64,000 bases of DNA from Halomonas sp. 7T (GCF_025643255.1 NZ_CP087112.1:1116001-1180000), one strand, 5' to 3'; numbered from the stretch's first letter, positions 46,105 through 57,393 are shown. The notes: generated by a model not told the origin, from the sequence alone. Numbers and translations: made by a program.

Positions 46105-46865
46105 ACAGCGCCTTCCATTAAGCTCAAGCCAAAAATGCCGAATAACAGTACAAAGATAATCGGCATCACCGAGGCAAAGGCGATAAGACCAAAGCCGTCC
46201 AGCATGGGGTTACGTCCTTTAATTGATGATGCAAGACCAACGCCCAGCGCGGTCACTAGCGGTACAGTAATGGTGGAGGTGGTAACGCCGCCAGAGTCAT
46301 AGGCAATACCTACCAATTCGCTGGGTGCCACCAGCGTCAGTAGCAGAACAATGACATAACCGGCAATAATCATTAGGTGTAGCGGCCAGCCTTTAAAAAT
46401 CCTTAATACTCCCACCACAACGGCTGTTCCCACGGAGGCCGCGACCACCATGCGAAGCGTAAAGGCAAAAGAGGTTTGCGCGCTGGGTGTATCAGCAATT
46501 AAGCCACTTTGTGACACGACTTCCCCAGCCCGCGCGGCGACCGCAATAAGCGCAGGTTCTGCCACCGTTGAGCCAAAGCCCAAAGCAAAAGCAAACACCA
46601 ATAGCCACGCTACGGAGCCTTTCTGCACAAATGCGCGTGCTAAATTTTCACCTAATGGAAAGAGGCCAAGCTCAAGCCCTTTGATGAAAAGGGCTAGCCC
46701 CATGACAACAAAAAGAAGCCCTAAAAAGAGATCAAGTAGTGCTAGCGTGTCGGGCAAAGGCTGCCGAATCACTATCAGCTGAAAAAAGCCCATGACTAAT
46801 ACAACAGGCGCCAGATCGCGTAGGCTATCTCTCAGTTGGTGTGAGAAAGAGAGTAAGAAATTCAT
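46101..46865 (-). CDS. DUF1538 membrane protein, first subunit
   Basis: A 254-residue polytopic membrane protein, homologous to the next gene product: [49 protein letters not shown] and [16 protein letters not shown]. The EP and TTSTIT motifs are conserved across both subunits. It is the first gene of the four-gene operon DUF1538-DUF1538-PII-CBS. I know of no established function for this family; two regulatory proteins of nucleotide-binding type in the same operon imply a controlled transport activity. Confidence 0.82.
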   Translation of the reverse strand: MNFLLSFSHQLRDSLRDLAPVVLVMGFFQLIVIRQPLPDTLALLDLFLGLLFVVMGLALFIKGLELGLFPLGENLARAFVQKGSVAWLLVFAFALGFGSTVAEPALIAVAARAGEVVSQSGLIADTPSAQTSFAFTLRMVVAASVGTAVVVGVLRIFKGWPLHLMIIAGYVIVLLLTLVAPSELVGIAYDSGGVTTSTITVPLVTALGVGLASSIKGRNPMLDGFGLIAFASVMPIIFVLLFGIFGLSLMEGAV

Positions 46866-47086
46866 CAGGGATCCATGAGGTTTTTGTCTTAAATAGCGTT
46901 ATTTAGGTAGTTTACTCAGAGCGTTATGTCGTCGTCTTGATCCTGCTCATGATTAAATCGTGTTGATTGGGTTATTGATAACTACAATCTAGTGGGGCCA
47001 GCAATAGCACAGGGGTCATGCGCCGTTTGCCTGGCACCTTTTTAAGTGCGTCCTCGTTACTACCTTCTAATGCAGGGAGCCGGTTA

Positions 47087-48508
47087 ATGTCAGCACATTC
47101 CAGCGATGTGATTGAAAATCGAACGTTTGACGAAATAAAAGTGGGCGATAGGGCATTCCTGGAAAAACGCTTGACCATGGATGATATCAAACTGTTTGCC
47201 ATTATGTCGGGAGATATCAACCCTTCGCATGTGGACGATGACTATGCGAAAAGAAGCCGCTTTCAAGAAGTGGTTGCTCACGGAATGTGGGGCGGAGCGC
47301 TTATCTCTACGGTGCTGGGAACGGAACTGCCTGGGCCTGGTACTATTTACCTAGGTCAAACGCTGCGTTTTAGGGCACCGGTTCGCTTGGGTGATGTGCT
47401 GCATGTGGCGGTTAAGGTGACGGAAAAACAGTCACGTAACCATCACGTAATATTCGCCTGCGAATGCCGAAATCAGCATGGCGACATTGTGATTGAGGGC
47501 GAAGCGGAGGTGCTGGCGCCTACTGAAAAAATCCGCCGTCCCCGTGCAGAACTTCCTGCTATTCGGCTCTCTGAGCGGGGGCGGCTCCATGAGATTCTCA
47601 CCGCCGCTGACCATCCTGCGCCATTACGTATGGCTGTCGTCCATCCCGTGGATGAGAGCTCTATAAGAGGCGCGGTCGAGGCTGCTGCGCAGCGGTTAAT
47701 TGTGCCTGTGCTTGTTGGGCCTAAGGCTAAAATTGAGGCAGCGGCGAATGCGGCTGATGTTGATATTAGTGCGTTCGAGCTGATCGATACCCCACATAGC
47801 CATGCCGCTGCGGCCAAGGCGGTGGCGTTGGCACGGGATGGCCAAGTAGATGCACTAATGAAAGGCTCGTTGCCTACAAGCGAACTGCTGCACGAGGTGG
47901 TTAAACGGGAAGGGGGACTGCGCACCGAGCGCTGCCTGAGCCATGTGATGGCATTTGATGTGCCTACTTACCCGCGTCCGCTATTCATTACCGATGCCGC
48001 CATTACTATTTATCCTACGTTGGAACAAAAACGCGACATTATCCAAAATGCCGTGGAGCTCGCCCATGCGCTGGGTAATGACAATCCCAAGGTGGCTATT
48101 CTCTCGGCGGTAGAAACGATTAATCCAAAGATTATTTCTACGCTTGATGCGGCGGCACTGTGCAAAATGGCGGATAGGGGTCAGATCACCGGTGCAACGC
48201 TGGATGGCCCGCTTGCGTTCGATAATGCCGTATCGGAAGCGGCAGCCAAAACCAAGGGTATTCATTCTTCCGTGGCAGGGCAGGCCGATATCTTATTAGC
48301 GCCTGACTTGGAAGCCGCCAACATGCTCATGAAACAATTAAGCCACCTGGCTGATGCAACGGGGGCTGGGCTTGTGGTTGGTGCCCGGGTGCCGATTGTG
48401 TTAACGAGCCGTGCTGATGATGCGTTAACGCGAATGGCTTCCTGCGCACTAGCGCTGTTGCTGGCCGACTATCAGCAACAGCAGAGCAACGCATTAAAGG
48501 GCGAGTAA
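47087..48508 (+). CDS. MaoC-like hydratase / phosphate acetyltransferase fusion
   Basis: About 473 residues in two parts. Residues 1-150 are a MaoC hotdog domain with the hydratase motif FAIMSGDINPSHVDDDYA (Asp and His). From about 165 onward is a phosphate acetyl/butyryltransferase (PTA_PTB) domain, for example LMKGSLPTSELLHEV and TGATLDGPLAFDNAVS. Annotated homologues are called bifunctional enoyl-CoA hydratase/phosphate acetyltransferase. With AckA encoded six bases later it would interconvert acyl-CoA, acyl phosphate and acid. The ATG at 47087 (GGGAG upstream) gives the proper MaoC start; the frame is open 23 codons further up. Confidence 0.88.
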   Translation: MSAHSSDVIENRTFDEIKVGDRAFLEKRLTMDDIKLFAIMSGDINPSHVDDDYAKRSRFQEVVAHGMWGGALISTVLGTELPGPGTIYLGQTLRFRAPVRLGDVLHVAVKVTEKQSRNHHVIFACECRNQHGDIVIEGEAEVLAPTEKIRRPRAELPAIRLSERGRLHEILTAADHPAPLRMAVVHPVDESSIRGAVEAAAQRLIVPVLVGPKAKIEAAANAADVDISAFELIDTPHSHAAAAKAVALARDGQVDALMKGSLPTSELLHEVVKREGGLRTERCLSHVMAFDVPTYPRPLFITDAAITIYPTLEQKRDIIQNAVELAHALGNDNPKVAILSAVETINPKIISTLDAAALCKMADRGQITGATLDGPLAFDNAVSEAAAKTKGIHSSVAGQADILLAPDLEAANMLMKQLSHLADATGAGLVVGARVPIVLTSRADDALTRMASCALALLLADYQQQQSNALKGE

Positions 48509-48514
48509 GCGGTT

Positions 48515-49717
48515 ATGCAAATAATGGTGATCAACAGTGGTTCATCGAGCATCAAGTTTGGGCTTTATCTGGCGCCGAATGAAGCGCCGCTGACCCTTGA
48601 CGCGCTAACGCTGAAGGTTGAAGGACACTTTTCTGGCATTGGGAGCCGTGGGCGTGAAGCCGTTCGCCTAAACGATGCCCAAGGTGAGGCTCTCTCGTTA
48701 GGTGGCTTAGCGCCATCCGCCACTCATGAAGAGGCATTGTCATCGTTGATGGCGTGGCTAGAGGCCGATGAGAACGGCTCAATAGCAGCAATCGGTCACC
48801 GAGTTGTGCACGGTGGGCGTGACTATCAGGCGCCTATTAAGGTGGCAGCAGAGCAACTAGACGCGTTAAGTGAGCTAAACAGTTTGGCACCGTTACATCA
48901 ACCTCATGGGCTAGCGCCTATTAAGCAATTAGTGCAGCGCTATCCGGACGTCGCCCAAATTGCCTGTTTCGACACGGCGTTCCACGCTGAGCAGCCTAGC
49001 GTGGCGCGCCATTTTGCCCTGCCGCGTGAGCTTACCCAAAAAGGGCTAATTCGGTACGGTTTTCACGGCCTCTCTTATGACTATATCAGCCGTGTACTGG
49101 ATAGCTACTTACCTGAGGAGGCGAGTAAACAGCGCATTATTGTGGCGCACTTAGGCAACGGGGCTAGTTTATGCGCGCTGCAGAATAGGCGCAGTGTGGC
49201 ATCGACAATGGGCTTTACAGCGCTAGAAGGGCTGCCTATGGGCACGCGCTCAGGCAGCGTCGACCCTGGTTTAGTGTTGCACCTCATTCAGCGAGAAGGC
49301 ATGTCGCCTGAAGAGGTGGAAACGATGCTTTATAAGCGTTCAGGGTTGCTCGGTGTTTCGGATATCAGTGGCGATGTCCGAGAGCTGCTGGAAAGCGACG
49401 CCCCAGAGGCTGAAGAGGCGCTATCGCTTTATGCTTACCGAATCGCTCGGGAAATAGGCAGTCTAGCCGCCGCCTTGGGTGGGCTGGATCAGCTTATTTT
49501 CACCGCTGGGGTAGGCGAAAATGCCGCGTATATACGTGAGCAGGTAGTGAAGCAGTGTGCTTGGCTGGGAGTTGCTCTAGACAGCAGCGCTAACGCCCTT
49601 CATGCGGCCCGTATTTCACCCGCGTGTAGTAAGGTGGGCGCGTGGATAATACCCACCGATGAAGCGCGAATGATGGCTTGGTACTGCGCGCAGTTTATGC
49701 ACCAACGCTCAGCATAA
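48515..49717 (+). CDS. ackA: Acetate kinase
   Basis: A 400-residue acetokinase: VINSGSSSIKFGLY at the N-terminus, GHRVVHGG, ACFDTAFH, RYGFHGLSY, AHLGNGASLCA and GLPMGTRSGSVDPGL are all present. It converts acetate and ATP to acetyl phosphate (or the reverse). It lies six bases after the phosphotransacetylase fusion, forming an acetate or short-chain acid activation/overflow pair. Butyrate or propionate activity is possible. Its last nine bases overlap a small minus-strand gene. Confidence 0.95.
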   Translation: MQIMVINSGSSSIKFGLYLAPNEAPLTLDALTLKVEGHFSGIGSRGREAVRLNDAQGEALSLGGLAPSATHEEALSSLMAWLEADENGSIAAIGHRVVHGGRDYQAPIKVAAEQLDALSELNSLAPLHQPHGLAPIKQLVQRYPDVAQIACFDTAFHAEQPSVARHFALPRELTQKGLIRYGFHGLSYDYISRVLDSYLPEEASKQRIIVAHLGNGASLCALQNRRSVASTMGFTALEGLPMGTRSGSVDPGLVLHLIQREGMSPEEVETMLYKRSGLLGVSDISGDVRELLESDAPEAEEALSLYAYRIAREIGSLAAALGGLDQLIFTAGVGENAAYIREQVVKQCAWLGVALDSSANALHAARISPACSKVGAWIIPTDEARMMAWYCAQFMHQRSA

Positions 49718-49840
49718 GCGACTCCCTAAGAGAAGTAGCGAGCCATCCAGCGTTTGCCAGCCCCACCAGGCAAGTGCAATCCCGCCTGCGGCTAACGCGG
49801 CCGCTAAAAGCATGGCGGCTACTGTCATGGTGCTTTTCAT
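49709..49840 (-). CDS. Small single-span membrane protein coupled to the MFS gene
   Basis: A 43-residue ORF on the minus strand: MKSTMTVAAMLLAAALAAGG, then IALAWWGWQTLDG and a short Leu-rich end (GSLLLLGSRLC). Residues 5-28 form one hydrophobic helix. Its ATG overlaps the TGA of the MFS gene in an ATGA junction, and AGGTGA lies just before it inside the MFS gene, so translation is probably coupled. It overlaps the 3' end of convergent ackA by nine bases. It is too short for ordinary gene callers. Function unknown; a small accessory subunit of the MFS carrier is a reasonable guess. Confidence 0.5.
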   Translation of the reverse strand: MKSTMTVAAMLLAAALAAGGIALAWWGWQTLDGSLLLLGSRLC

Positions 49841-51045
49841 AACGTCACCTGTGAATGTGCTGGGCGAGCAAGCGGCTTTTCGCTAATAAACCAATGCAAC
49901 GCTGCGGCGGCTAGGGAAAGTATGATCGAAATTTGCCAAACAGTATCATAGTGCCCCGTAAGGTCGTACATATAGCCACCCAGCCAAACGCCCATAAATG
50001 AACCGAGTTGGTGAAACAAGAAAACAATACCGCCCAGCATGGATAAATGACGGACACCAAACACCGAAGCGACTATTCCATTGGTGAGCGGCACGGTTGA
50101 AAGCCATAGCAGCCCCATCACGATACCAAACACATAGGCGCTAGTCGCCGTTAGCGGAAGGACAATAAACGCTGCAATAACCGCGCCGCGAATCAGATAA
50201 AGCCAGCTCAGCAGGCGCGGTTTAGACCATATGCCGCCTAGCCAGCCTGCCGTGTAGGTGCCCACTATGTTAAACAGCCCCACCAGTGCCAATACCGTGG
50301 TGCCAACTTGTACTGAAAGACCGTTATCAAAAAGATAACCAGGCAAGTGAACCGCAATAAACACAACCTGAAAACCGCACACGAAGAACCCCAGGCAGAG
50401 TAGCCAAAAGCCTTTCTGGCTTGCCGCTTCATTGAGGGCGTCGCGTAGACTTAAGTCGCCGAGTGCTTTAGGCGATGGGCGATCCTTGAGCATGGCGCCA
50501 AGTGGAATCATAAATGCCGCAATGGCGCCCATGGCCAGTAGTGCTGCCGACCAGCCTAGCCACTCAATGAGCCCTAGCGTTCCAGGCAGCATGGCAAACT
50601 GGCCAAACGAACCCGCTGCGCTGACAATCCCCATCGCCATACTGCGCTTTTCTGGAGCGACTGCGCGCCCCACGGCGCCTAAAATGACCGAGAATGTGGT
50701 TCCAGAAAGGCCGAGACCGATCAGTAACCCCGCGCTCAGCGTCATCCCTAGCGCGCTGGTCGAAAGGCTCATAAAACAGAGCCCAAGGACGTAGAGTATG
50801 CCGCTTATAGCGATAATTCTGGCGGCGCCAAAACGATCCGCCAGTGCGCCGGTAAAAGGCTGAGAAAGCCCCCAGATAAGATTTTGCACGGCTAGCGCAA
50901 AGGCAAATACCCCACGTCCCCAACCAAAATCACTGCTCATGGGTTCAATAAAGAGTCCAAATCCATGGCGAAGCCCCATGGCGGTAGATATGACGAGGCT
51001 CGCCAGTAAAATGAAAAGCAGCGTTTTTTGCCTTGAGGTAGCCAT
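49837..51045 (-). CDS. MFS transporter
   Basis: A 402-residue major facilitator with twelve predicted membrane segments. Motif A-like GALADRFGAARI lies between segments 2 and 3, and the N-terminus MGLRHGFGLFIEPMSSDFGWGRG recalls monocarboxylate/oxalate-type MFS carriers (OFA/MCT group). The substrate cannot be read from sequence. The neighbouring acetate kinase would suit an organic acid. Its stop overlaps the start of the 43-residue membrane protein. It is preceded by a short intergenic region after GntP. Confidence 0.87.
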   Translation of the reverse strand: MATSRQKTLLFILLASLVISTAMGLRHGFGLFIEPMSSDFGWGRGVFAFALAVQNLIWGLSQPFTGALADRFGAARIIAISGILYVLGLCFMSLSTSALGMTLSAGLLIGLGLSGTTFSVILGAVGRAVAPEKRSMAMGIVSAAGSFGQFAMLPGTLGLIEWLGWSAALLAMGAIAAFMIPLGAMLKDRPSPKALGDLSLRDALNEAASQKGFWLLCLGFFVCGFQVVFIAVHLPGYLFDNGLSVQVGTTVLALVGLFNIVGTYTAGWLGGIWSKPRLLSWLYLIRGAVIAAFIVLPLTATSAYVFGIVMGLLWLSTVPLTNGIVASVFGVRHLSMLGGIVFLFHQLGSFMGVWLGGYMYDLTGHYDTVWQISIILSLAAAALHWFISEKPLARPAHSQVTL

Positions 51046-51141
51046 GTTAAGTCTCGTTATTTTGGGCTGAGGATTAGAGGTTTATAGGCACACGAATACG
51101 AATGCCGTTAGCCTACTTACTATCGCATGGCTTGACTGGAT

Positions 51142-52536
51142 TTAGAAACTACCAAATAGCGTGCCGAGGGTAATAACGCTCACCAGTGCCGCGATAGGTA
51201 ACGCAATGGTAACCATTGCTAAGTGACCGTACGACTGCCGGTGCGTTAAGCCGCAAATAGCCAGCAGGGTAATCACCGCGCCTGAGTGGGGCAGGGTATC
51301 CATGCCGCCTGCTGCAAGCGTTGCAACCCGATGCATCAGCTCTGGATTAATTCCTGCCTGTGCCGCCATCATTAAGTATTCGCTGCCTAGGGTTTCAAGG
51401 GCAATGGATAGCCCGCCTGAAGAGGAGCCGGTAATGCCTGCTAACACGCTCATCGCCAGCGCTTCGGAAACGAGTGGGTTACCCGGTGAGATATTCAGTA
51501 CGGCATCGCGAATAATCGCAAACCCGGCGAGGCTAGCGATCACCGCTCCGTAGCCTACTTCTGATGCGGTATTGAAGATGGGTAATAAAGAGCCAAAACA
51601 GCCCTTGTTAATGGTCTCCTTGAGGTTTTCCCAGTGCCGCCAATGGCTAATAATCAACCAGCTAGAAGCACTCAGCAGAGCAATTAAAATTGCCCACAGT
51701 CCTGTTTGCCGGCTAGGCGTTACATTCTCAAAGGCATCGCTCATAAAGCTAAGGTCCATGGCGGGAAAAACGCCGTAGGTAAAGAGCGCGTTAAGGCCAA
51801 TCACCATCACCAGCGGTATTAGTGCTACTACTAGCGGCATAGAGGGCATGGCAGCGATGTTATCGGTTGCGTCGGCCTCGCGTTCGGTATGCTGGCCATA
51901 ACCTTCGTGATTGGCCGCTGCTTTTTTAACGCGAGATTGTAGGTAAGAAATGCCAAGCCCTAACATAATGAGCCCAGCAATGATGCCCAGGCCGGGAGCT
52001 GCAAAGCTATTTGTAACGAAATAGGGAATAGGAATAGCGTTTTGGATGGCTGGCGTACCTGGCAGTGCTGTCATGGTGAACGTAAAAGAACCAAGAGCAA
52101 TCGACGCAGGAATCAAGCGCTTAGGCACGTTGGCTTGGCGAAACAGCTCGCGGCTAATCGGATATATGGCGAAGGCCACAACAAAGAGTGAGACGCCGCC
52201 ATAGGTTAATACCGCGCATGCAATCACTACAGTGAGCACCACATGATGGGTGCCCAAGCGCTTAACAATACCATTTGAAATAGATTGAGCAGCCCCTGAG
52301 TCTGCCATTAGCTGACCAAAGAGTGCACCCAGCAAAAAGAGGGGGAAAAATTGAATAACATAGTTCCCCAGCGCTTTCATAAAGGTGTCGGTGTAAATAG
52401 GGAGTAAGAAGGCGACGTCTCCTGAAAGAAGCACTGCCAGAGAGGCCATCAGCGGTGCCAGCAGCAGGACTGAGATGCCCCGATAGGCGAGAAACATCAG
52501 TAAGACGAGTGAAATGATAATAGCCAGCATGCCCAT
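51142..52536 (-). CDS. GntP-family permease
   Basis: A 464-residue polytopic protein of the gluconate:H+ symporter (GntP) family, with about twelve segments. The conserved loop regions are GALFGQLMADSGAAQSIS, ALPGTPAIQNAIP and GITGSSSGGLSIAL. Members carry gluconate, 3-hydroxybutyrate or related hydroxy acids. Given acid-activation genes nearby, a short hydroxy acid is possible, but specificity is not determined. It is divergent from the antiporter at 52800, with about 260 bases between. Confidence 0.87.
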   Translation of the reverse strand: MGMLAIIISLVLLMFLAYRGISVLLLAPLMASLAVLLSGDVAFLLPIYTDTFMKALGNYVIQFFPLFLLGALFGQLMADSGAAQSISNGIVKRLGTHHVVLTVVIACAVLTYGGVSLFVVAFAIYPISRELFRQANVPKRLIPASIALGSFTFTMTALPGTPAIQNAIPIPYFVTNSFAAPGLGIIAGLIMLGLGISYLQSRVKKAAANHEGYGQHTEREADATDNIAAMPSMPLVVALIPLVMVIGLNALFTYGVFPAMDLSFMSDAFENVTPSRQTGLWAILIALLSASSWLIISHWRHWENLKETINKGCFGSLLPIFNTASEVGYGAVIASLAGFAIIRDAVLNISPGNPLVSEALAMSVLAGITGSSSGGLSIALETLGSEYLMMAAQAGINPELMHRVATLAAGGMDTLPHSGAVITLLAICGLTHRQSYGHLAMVTIALPIAALVSVITLGTLFGSF

Positions 52537-52799
52537 GTAGGCTCCTGATAAGTTTGTAAAAACTAAATTAGTGATTATCGCGCGTACAGAAAGGCAGGCA
52601 TACTAAGGGGCATGTTGCAAAGCAGCAATGGTTATTAGACTAAAGTCGATGCTTGGGCGAGTAAAACAGCGCTAGATAGAGCGGTCAGAGGGCTAGATTG
52701 CTCCACTGCGTTTTAGTTAGTGCCTGCTTAAGTGGCTTTCATCTGGTAGTATTTGCCACCTTCAGCGGTAACGACCTTACAATTGCTCTGGGTATTTCC

Positions 52800-54146
52800 A
52801 TGAATGCAGTCATTATTGCAGTGCTAGTGATGGTGGCACTGTCGCTTCTACGTGTGTCTGTTGTATTTGCGCTGGTAGTCGGTGCGTTAGTTGGCGGGCT
52901 GATTGGGGGATTGTCGCTTGATGAAACGCTTAGTGCCTTTAACGAAGGTGTCGGTGGCGGTGCTCAGGTGGCGCTAGCCTATGCAACGTTGGGTGCTTTT
53001 GCCGTGGCGATTTCTCGCTCGGGATTACCCGACATGCTGGCTAACCGGCTTATTACGATGCTGGGCAAGGAGGCGTCGGTGGTTCATCAAGCGCGAGTGA
53101 AAACACTGCTGTTAGTAGCCGTGCTGTTGGTGGCTATTTCATCGCAGAACGCCATTCCAGTTCACATCGCGTTTATTCCGGTGCTCATTCCTCCGCTACT
53201 TGCCGTCATGAACCGGCTTCAGCTGGACCGCCGTGCAGTTGCCTGCGCGCTTACCTTCGGCTTAACAGCGCCCTATATGCTTTTGCCCGTTGGCTTTGGT
53301 GCCATTTTTTTGAACGACATTTTGCTAGCCAACTTAAACAGTGCTGGGGAACAGCTGGGGTTAGAAATCACCAGAAGTATGGTGCCGATGGCGATGGCAA
53401 TACCCGTAGGTGGCATGGCCATTGGCTTAGTGGTTGCGCTGTTGTTTAGCTACCGTGGCCAGCGCCACTATGCGAGCAAAGCGTTGGTCGCGAATGCCCA
53501 CCAACAGGCGCCAACGCCTGCTGAGCCCCATGTGTTGGGGTTGATTATGTCGGGTGTCGCTATCGTAGCAGCACTGGGTTTGCAGCTTTATACCGGTTCA
53601 ATGATCGTGGGCGGGTTAGTGGGTATTGGCTTACTTTCGCTAGGCGGTATTTTTAAATGGCGCGAGGCGGATGACCTGTTTACCAGCGGTATGCGTATGA
53701 TGGCGCTGATTGGGTTTATCATGATTTCAGCGGCGGGCTTTGCCGAGGTAATGAAAACCACCGGCGATATCGAGTCTCTGGTAGAGGGTGCCTTCGATCT
53801 GTTTGGCGATAACCGTGGGCTAGCCGCCTTGGTGATGCTGTTGGTAGGTCTTTTCATTACGCTGGGTATTGGTTCTTCGTTTTCTACTATTCCGATCATT
53901 GCCGCTATTTTCGTGCCGCTGGCTGTTCAGTTTGGCTTTTCGCCCATGGCAACCGTCGTGCTGGTGGGGACCGCTGCAGCATTGGGGGATGCAGGCTCGC
54001 CTGCATCGGACTCCACCTTAGGGCCAACGTCGGGTTTAAACGTTGATGGCCAGCACGACCACATGTGGGACAGCGTGGTGCCGACTTTCTTGCACTATAA
54101 TATTCCGCTGATCGCGTTTGGCTGGCTGGCGGCCATGTCGTTATAA
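52800..54146 (+). CDS. Na+/H+ antiporter-family protein (NhaC-like/YuiF type)
   Basis: A 448-residue polytopic membrane protein. The N-terminus [18 protein letters not shown] and the late motif [19 protein letters not shown] with [16 protein letters not shown] are typical of the YuiF-type Na+/H+ antiporter family within the NhaC superfamily. Some members carry amino acids rather than ions. The frame is open 34 codons upstream, but the family begins at the ATG at 52800. In a halophile sodium export would fit. A terminator follows. Confidence 0.83.
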   Translation: MNAVIIAVLVMVALSLLRVSVVFALVVGALVGGLIGGLSLDETLSAFNEGVGGGAQVALAYATLGAFAVAISRSGLPDMLANRLITMLGKEASVVHQARVKTLLLVAVLLVAISSQNAIPVHIAFIPVLIPPLLAVMNRLQLDRRAVACALTFGLTAPYMLLPVGFGAIFLNDILLANLNSAGEQLGLEITRSMVPMAMAIPVGGMAIGLVVALLFSYRGQRHYASKALVANAHQQAPTPAEPHVLGLIMSGVAIVAALGLQLYTGSMIVGGLVGIGLLSLGGIFKWREADDLFTSGMRMMALIGFIMISAAGFAEVMKTTGDIESLVEGAFDLFGDNRGLAALVMLLVGLFITLGIGSSFSTIPIIAAIFVPLAVQFGFSPMATVVLVGTAAALGDAGSPASDSTLGPTSGLNVDGQHDHMWDSVVPTFLHYNIPLIAFGWLAAMSL

Positions 54147-54214
54147 ACGAGAGTAATATTTACCGCGTTAACTGCGGTGAGTCGTAAAATACGTAGTGGA
54201 AAATAGATAGTGGA

Positions 54215-54241
54215 AAGGGCAGCGATGAGCTGCCCTTTTTT
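54215..54241 (+). terminator. Rho-independent terminator of the antiporter gene
   Basis: AAGGGCAGC (54215-54223), 5-nt loop, GCTGCCCTT (54229-54237), then T residues. It may also serve trmJ from the other side. Confidence 0.85.
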
Positions 54242-54265
54242 GTCGTGTGCCAGAAGCTATCGTTG

Positions 54266-55000
54266 CTACTGTTTGGGTAAGTGCGTTTCAAAAGCACTTA
54301 GCAGGCCGCGTAGCAGAGAAAGCTCTTTCCGGCTCGGCTGCGCTCGGGCAAAGAGGGTTTGAAGCTGCTCTTCGGTGCGGGCGTGGGGCTGGGTTAAAAA
54401 GCCACTTTGTTGCATCAGGCGGCCAAGATGCTCTTGAAAGTAACCAAATTGTTCACGGCTGGGCGGCGTTGCTTCTAGCGGACGCTGATACTCAAAGCCG
54501 TTCATATCACGCTTGCGCCAGGCCCGATGTACCTCATAGGCTAGGATCTGTACCGCTTGAGAAAGATTCAGGATGCCATACTCTGGGTTGGCAGGAATGC
54601 TGACTTGGTGTGTGCAACAGCGAATTTCGTCGTTTGTCAGGCCCGAACGTTCCCGCCCGAACACCAAGGCTACCGGAGCGGTGTGTGCATTTTGAATGAC
54701 GTCAAACGACATGTCATCAGGTTCGTCATAGTGGGGTAAGGGCAGGCTGCGCAAGCGGGCACTGGCACCGACGACCTGAACGCAGTCCATCACCGCCGCA
54801 TCCAATGAGCTAACCACGCGCGCATTGTCCAGCACATCCTGAGCGCCAGCCGCTAAGCGCGTTGCTTCCTCATCAGGAAAAGCCCGTGGATTGACCAGTA
54901 CAAGCTCGGATAAGCCCATAGTTTTCATTGCGCGAGCAGCAGCGCCAATGTTGCCAGGGTGGAAGGTTTGAACGAGTACGATGCGAATATTGGAAAGCAC
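54266..55000 (-). CDS. trmJ: tRNA (cytidine/uridine-2'-O-)-methyltransferase TrmJ
   Basis: A 244-residue SpoU/TrmD-class methyltransferase with the deep-knot motifs: VLVQTFHPGNIGAAARAMKT, ALVFGRERSGLTNDEI and IPANPEYGILNLSQAVQILAYE. It methylates the 2'-O of residue 32 in several tRNAs. Length equals E. coli TrmJ (246). It stands alone between the antiporter terminator and groEL. In E. coli it often precedes iscR; no isc genes are seen here. Confidence 0.94.
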   Translation of the reverse strand: MLSNIRIVLVQTFHPGNIGAAARAMKTMGLSELVLVNPRAFPDEEATRLAAGAQDVLDNARVVSSLDAAVMDCVQVVGASARLRSLPLPHYDEPDDMSFDVIQNAHTAPVALVFGRERSGLTNDEIRCCTHQVSIPANPEYGILNLSQAVQILAYEVHRAWRKRDMNGFEYQRPLEATPPSREQFGYFQEHLGRLMQQSGFLTQPHARTEEQLQTLFARAQPSRKELSLLRGLLSAFETHLPKQ

Positions 55001-55084
55001 GGTGATGAAGACCTACAGCTGCCGGATAAAGGCGCTGATAGTAGCATGATTTTAACGACCGTTAGAGGTGGAACGGGGAGTGTT

Positions 55085-55116
55085 AAATAAAAGAACCCCG
55101 CCGTGGCGGGGTTCTT
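55085..55116 (-). terminator. Rho-independent terminator of groESL
   Basis: AAGAACCCCGCC (55091-55102) pairs with GGCGGGGTTCTT (55105-55116). On the minus strand a T-rich run follows. It lies 40 bases past the groEL stop. Confidence 0.88.
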
Positions 55117-55155
55117 AGCGACGTGAAACGTCAGAGCGATAGGCTCAGGGGTGCA

Positions 55156-56811
<1,656 letters not shown>

Positions 56812-56869
56812 CTAAATTGAATATAAAAATGTGAAAGTAAATAATTGAAAGGCGTAGCTGCCGTAACAG

Positions 56870-57163
56870 TTAGCCTTCAACGACCGCCAAAATATCGGCT
56901 TCGCTCATGATCAACACTTCTTCACCATCAATTTTCTGCTTTTCTACGCCGTAACCGTCTTTAAAAATAACGGTGTCGCCAACTTTGACGTCTAATGGGC
57001 GTACGTCACCACTTTCAAGAATACGGCCGTTACCCACCGCCAGGATTTCGCCACGCGTGGGTTTTTCTTGCGCGTTACCCGGTAGCACGATGCCGCCAGC
57101 TGTTTTCTGCTCTTCTTCCTTGCGGCGAATTACGACGCGATCGTGCAAAGGACGGATATTCAT
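56870..57163 (-). CDS. groES: Co-chaperonin GroES
   Basis: From the ATG at 57163 it is 97 residues, as in E. coli, starting [14 protein letters not shown]. The mobile loop is around [16 protein letters not shown] and the end is [15 protein letters not shown] lies about nine bases upstream; a GTG two codons earlier is also in frame. It caps the GroEL ring. First gene of groESL, with a sigma-32-like promoter about 150 bases upstream. Confidence 0.98.
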   Translation of the reverse strand: MNIRPLHDRVVIRRKEEEQKTAGGIVLPGNAQEKPTRGEILAVGNGRILESGDVRPLDVKVGDTVIFKDGYGVEKQKIDGEEVLIMSEADILAVVEG

Positions 57164-57246
57164 GCTCACGTTCTCCTGAGTATCGTCAAGCCTATGAAGG
57201 CTATTAGCTTAAAAGGAACTTTCGAGGCCGAACTGGCCGCGAAAAG

Positions 57247-57294
57247 TGAAGGCACATGCCTTCATGTTAATGGCGAAAAGCATCTGCTTTCGCC
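57247..57294 (-). other. Two adjacent hairpins in the groESL leader
   Basis: TGAAGGCA/TGCCTTCA (57247-57264) and GGCGAAA-A-GC/GCTTTCGCC (57272-57294, one bulge) lie side by side between the predicted sigma-32 promoter and groES. They would form in the long 5' leader; function unknown. Confidence 0.5.
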
Positions 57295-57313
57295 GAATTT
57301 GTCTCTGCCTCAA

Positions 57314-57341
57314 AAGTGGGGGCTGGCCAGAGCCTTTCAAG
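57314..57341 (-). promoter_or_regulatory. Sigma-32-like heat-shock promoter of groESL
   Basis: On the minus strand CTTGAAA (57335-57341) is a perfect sigma-32 -35 element. After a 13-bp spacer CCCCACTT (57314-57321) matches the CCCCATNT -10 at all but one specified base. Spacing is in the accepted range, and it predicts a leader of about 145 nt. Confidence 0.75.
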
Positions 57342-57345
57342 GGGG

Positions 57346-57385
57346 CGGCAAGAAAAAAATTGCGTATTCGCAATTTTCTTGCCTA
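57346..57385 (-). terminator. Probable terminator between fxsA and groESL
   Basis: AAAATTGCG (57356-57364), TATT, CGCAATTTT (57369-57377). Outer GGCAAG/CTTGCC arms extend the stem with a bulge. On the minus strand T residues follow the inner stem. It lies between the fxsA stop and the groESL promoter. Confidence 0.6.
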
Positions 57386-57393
57386 ATAAGCAC

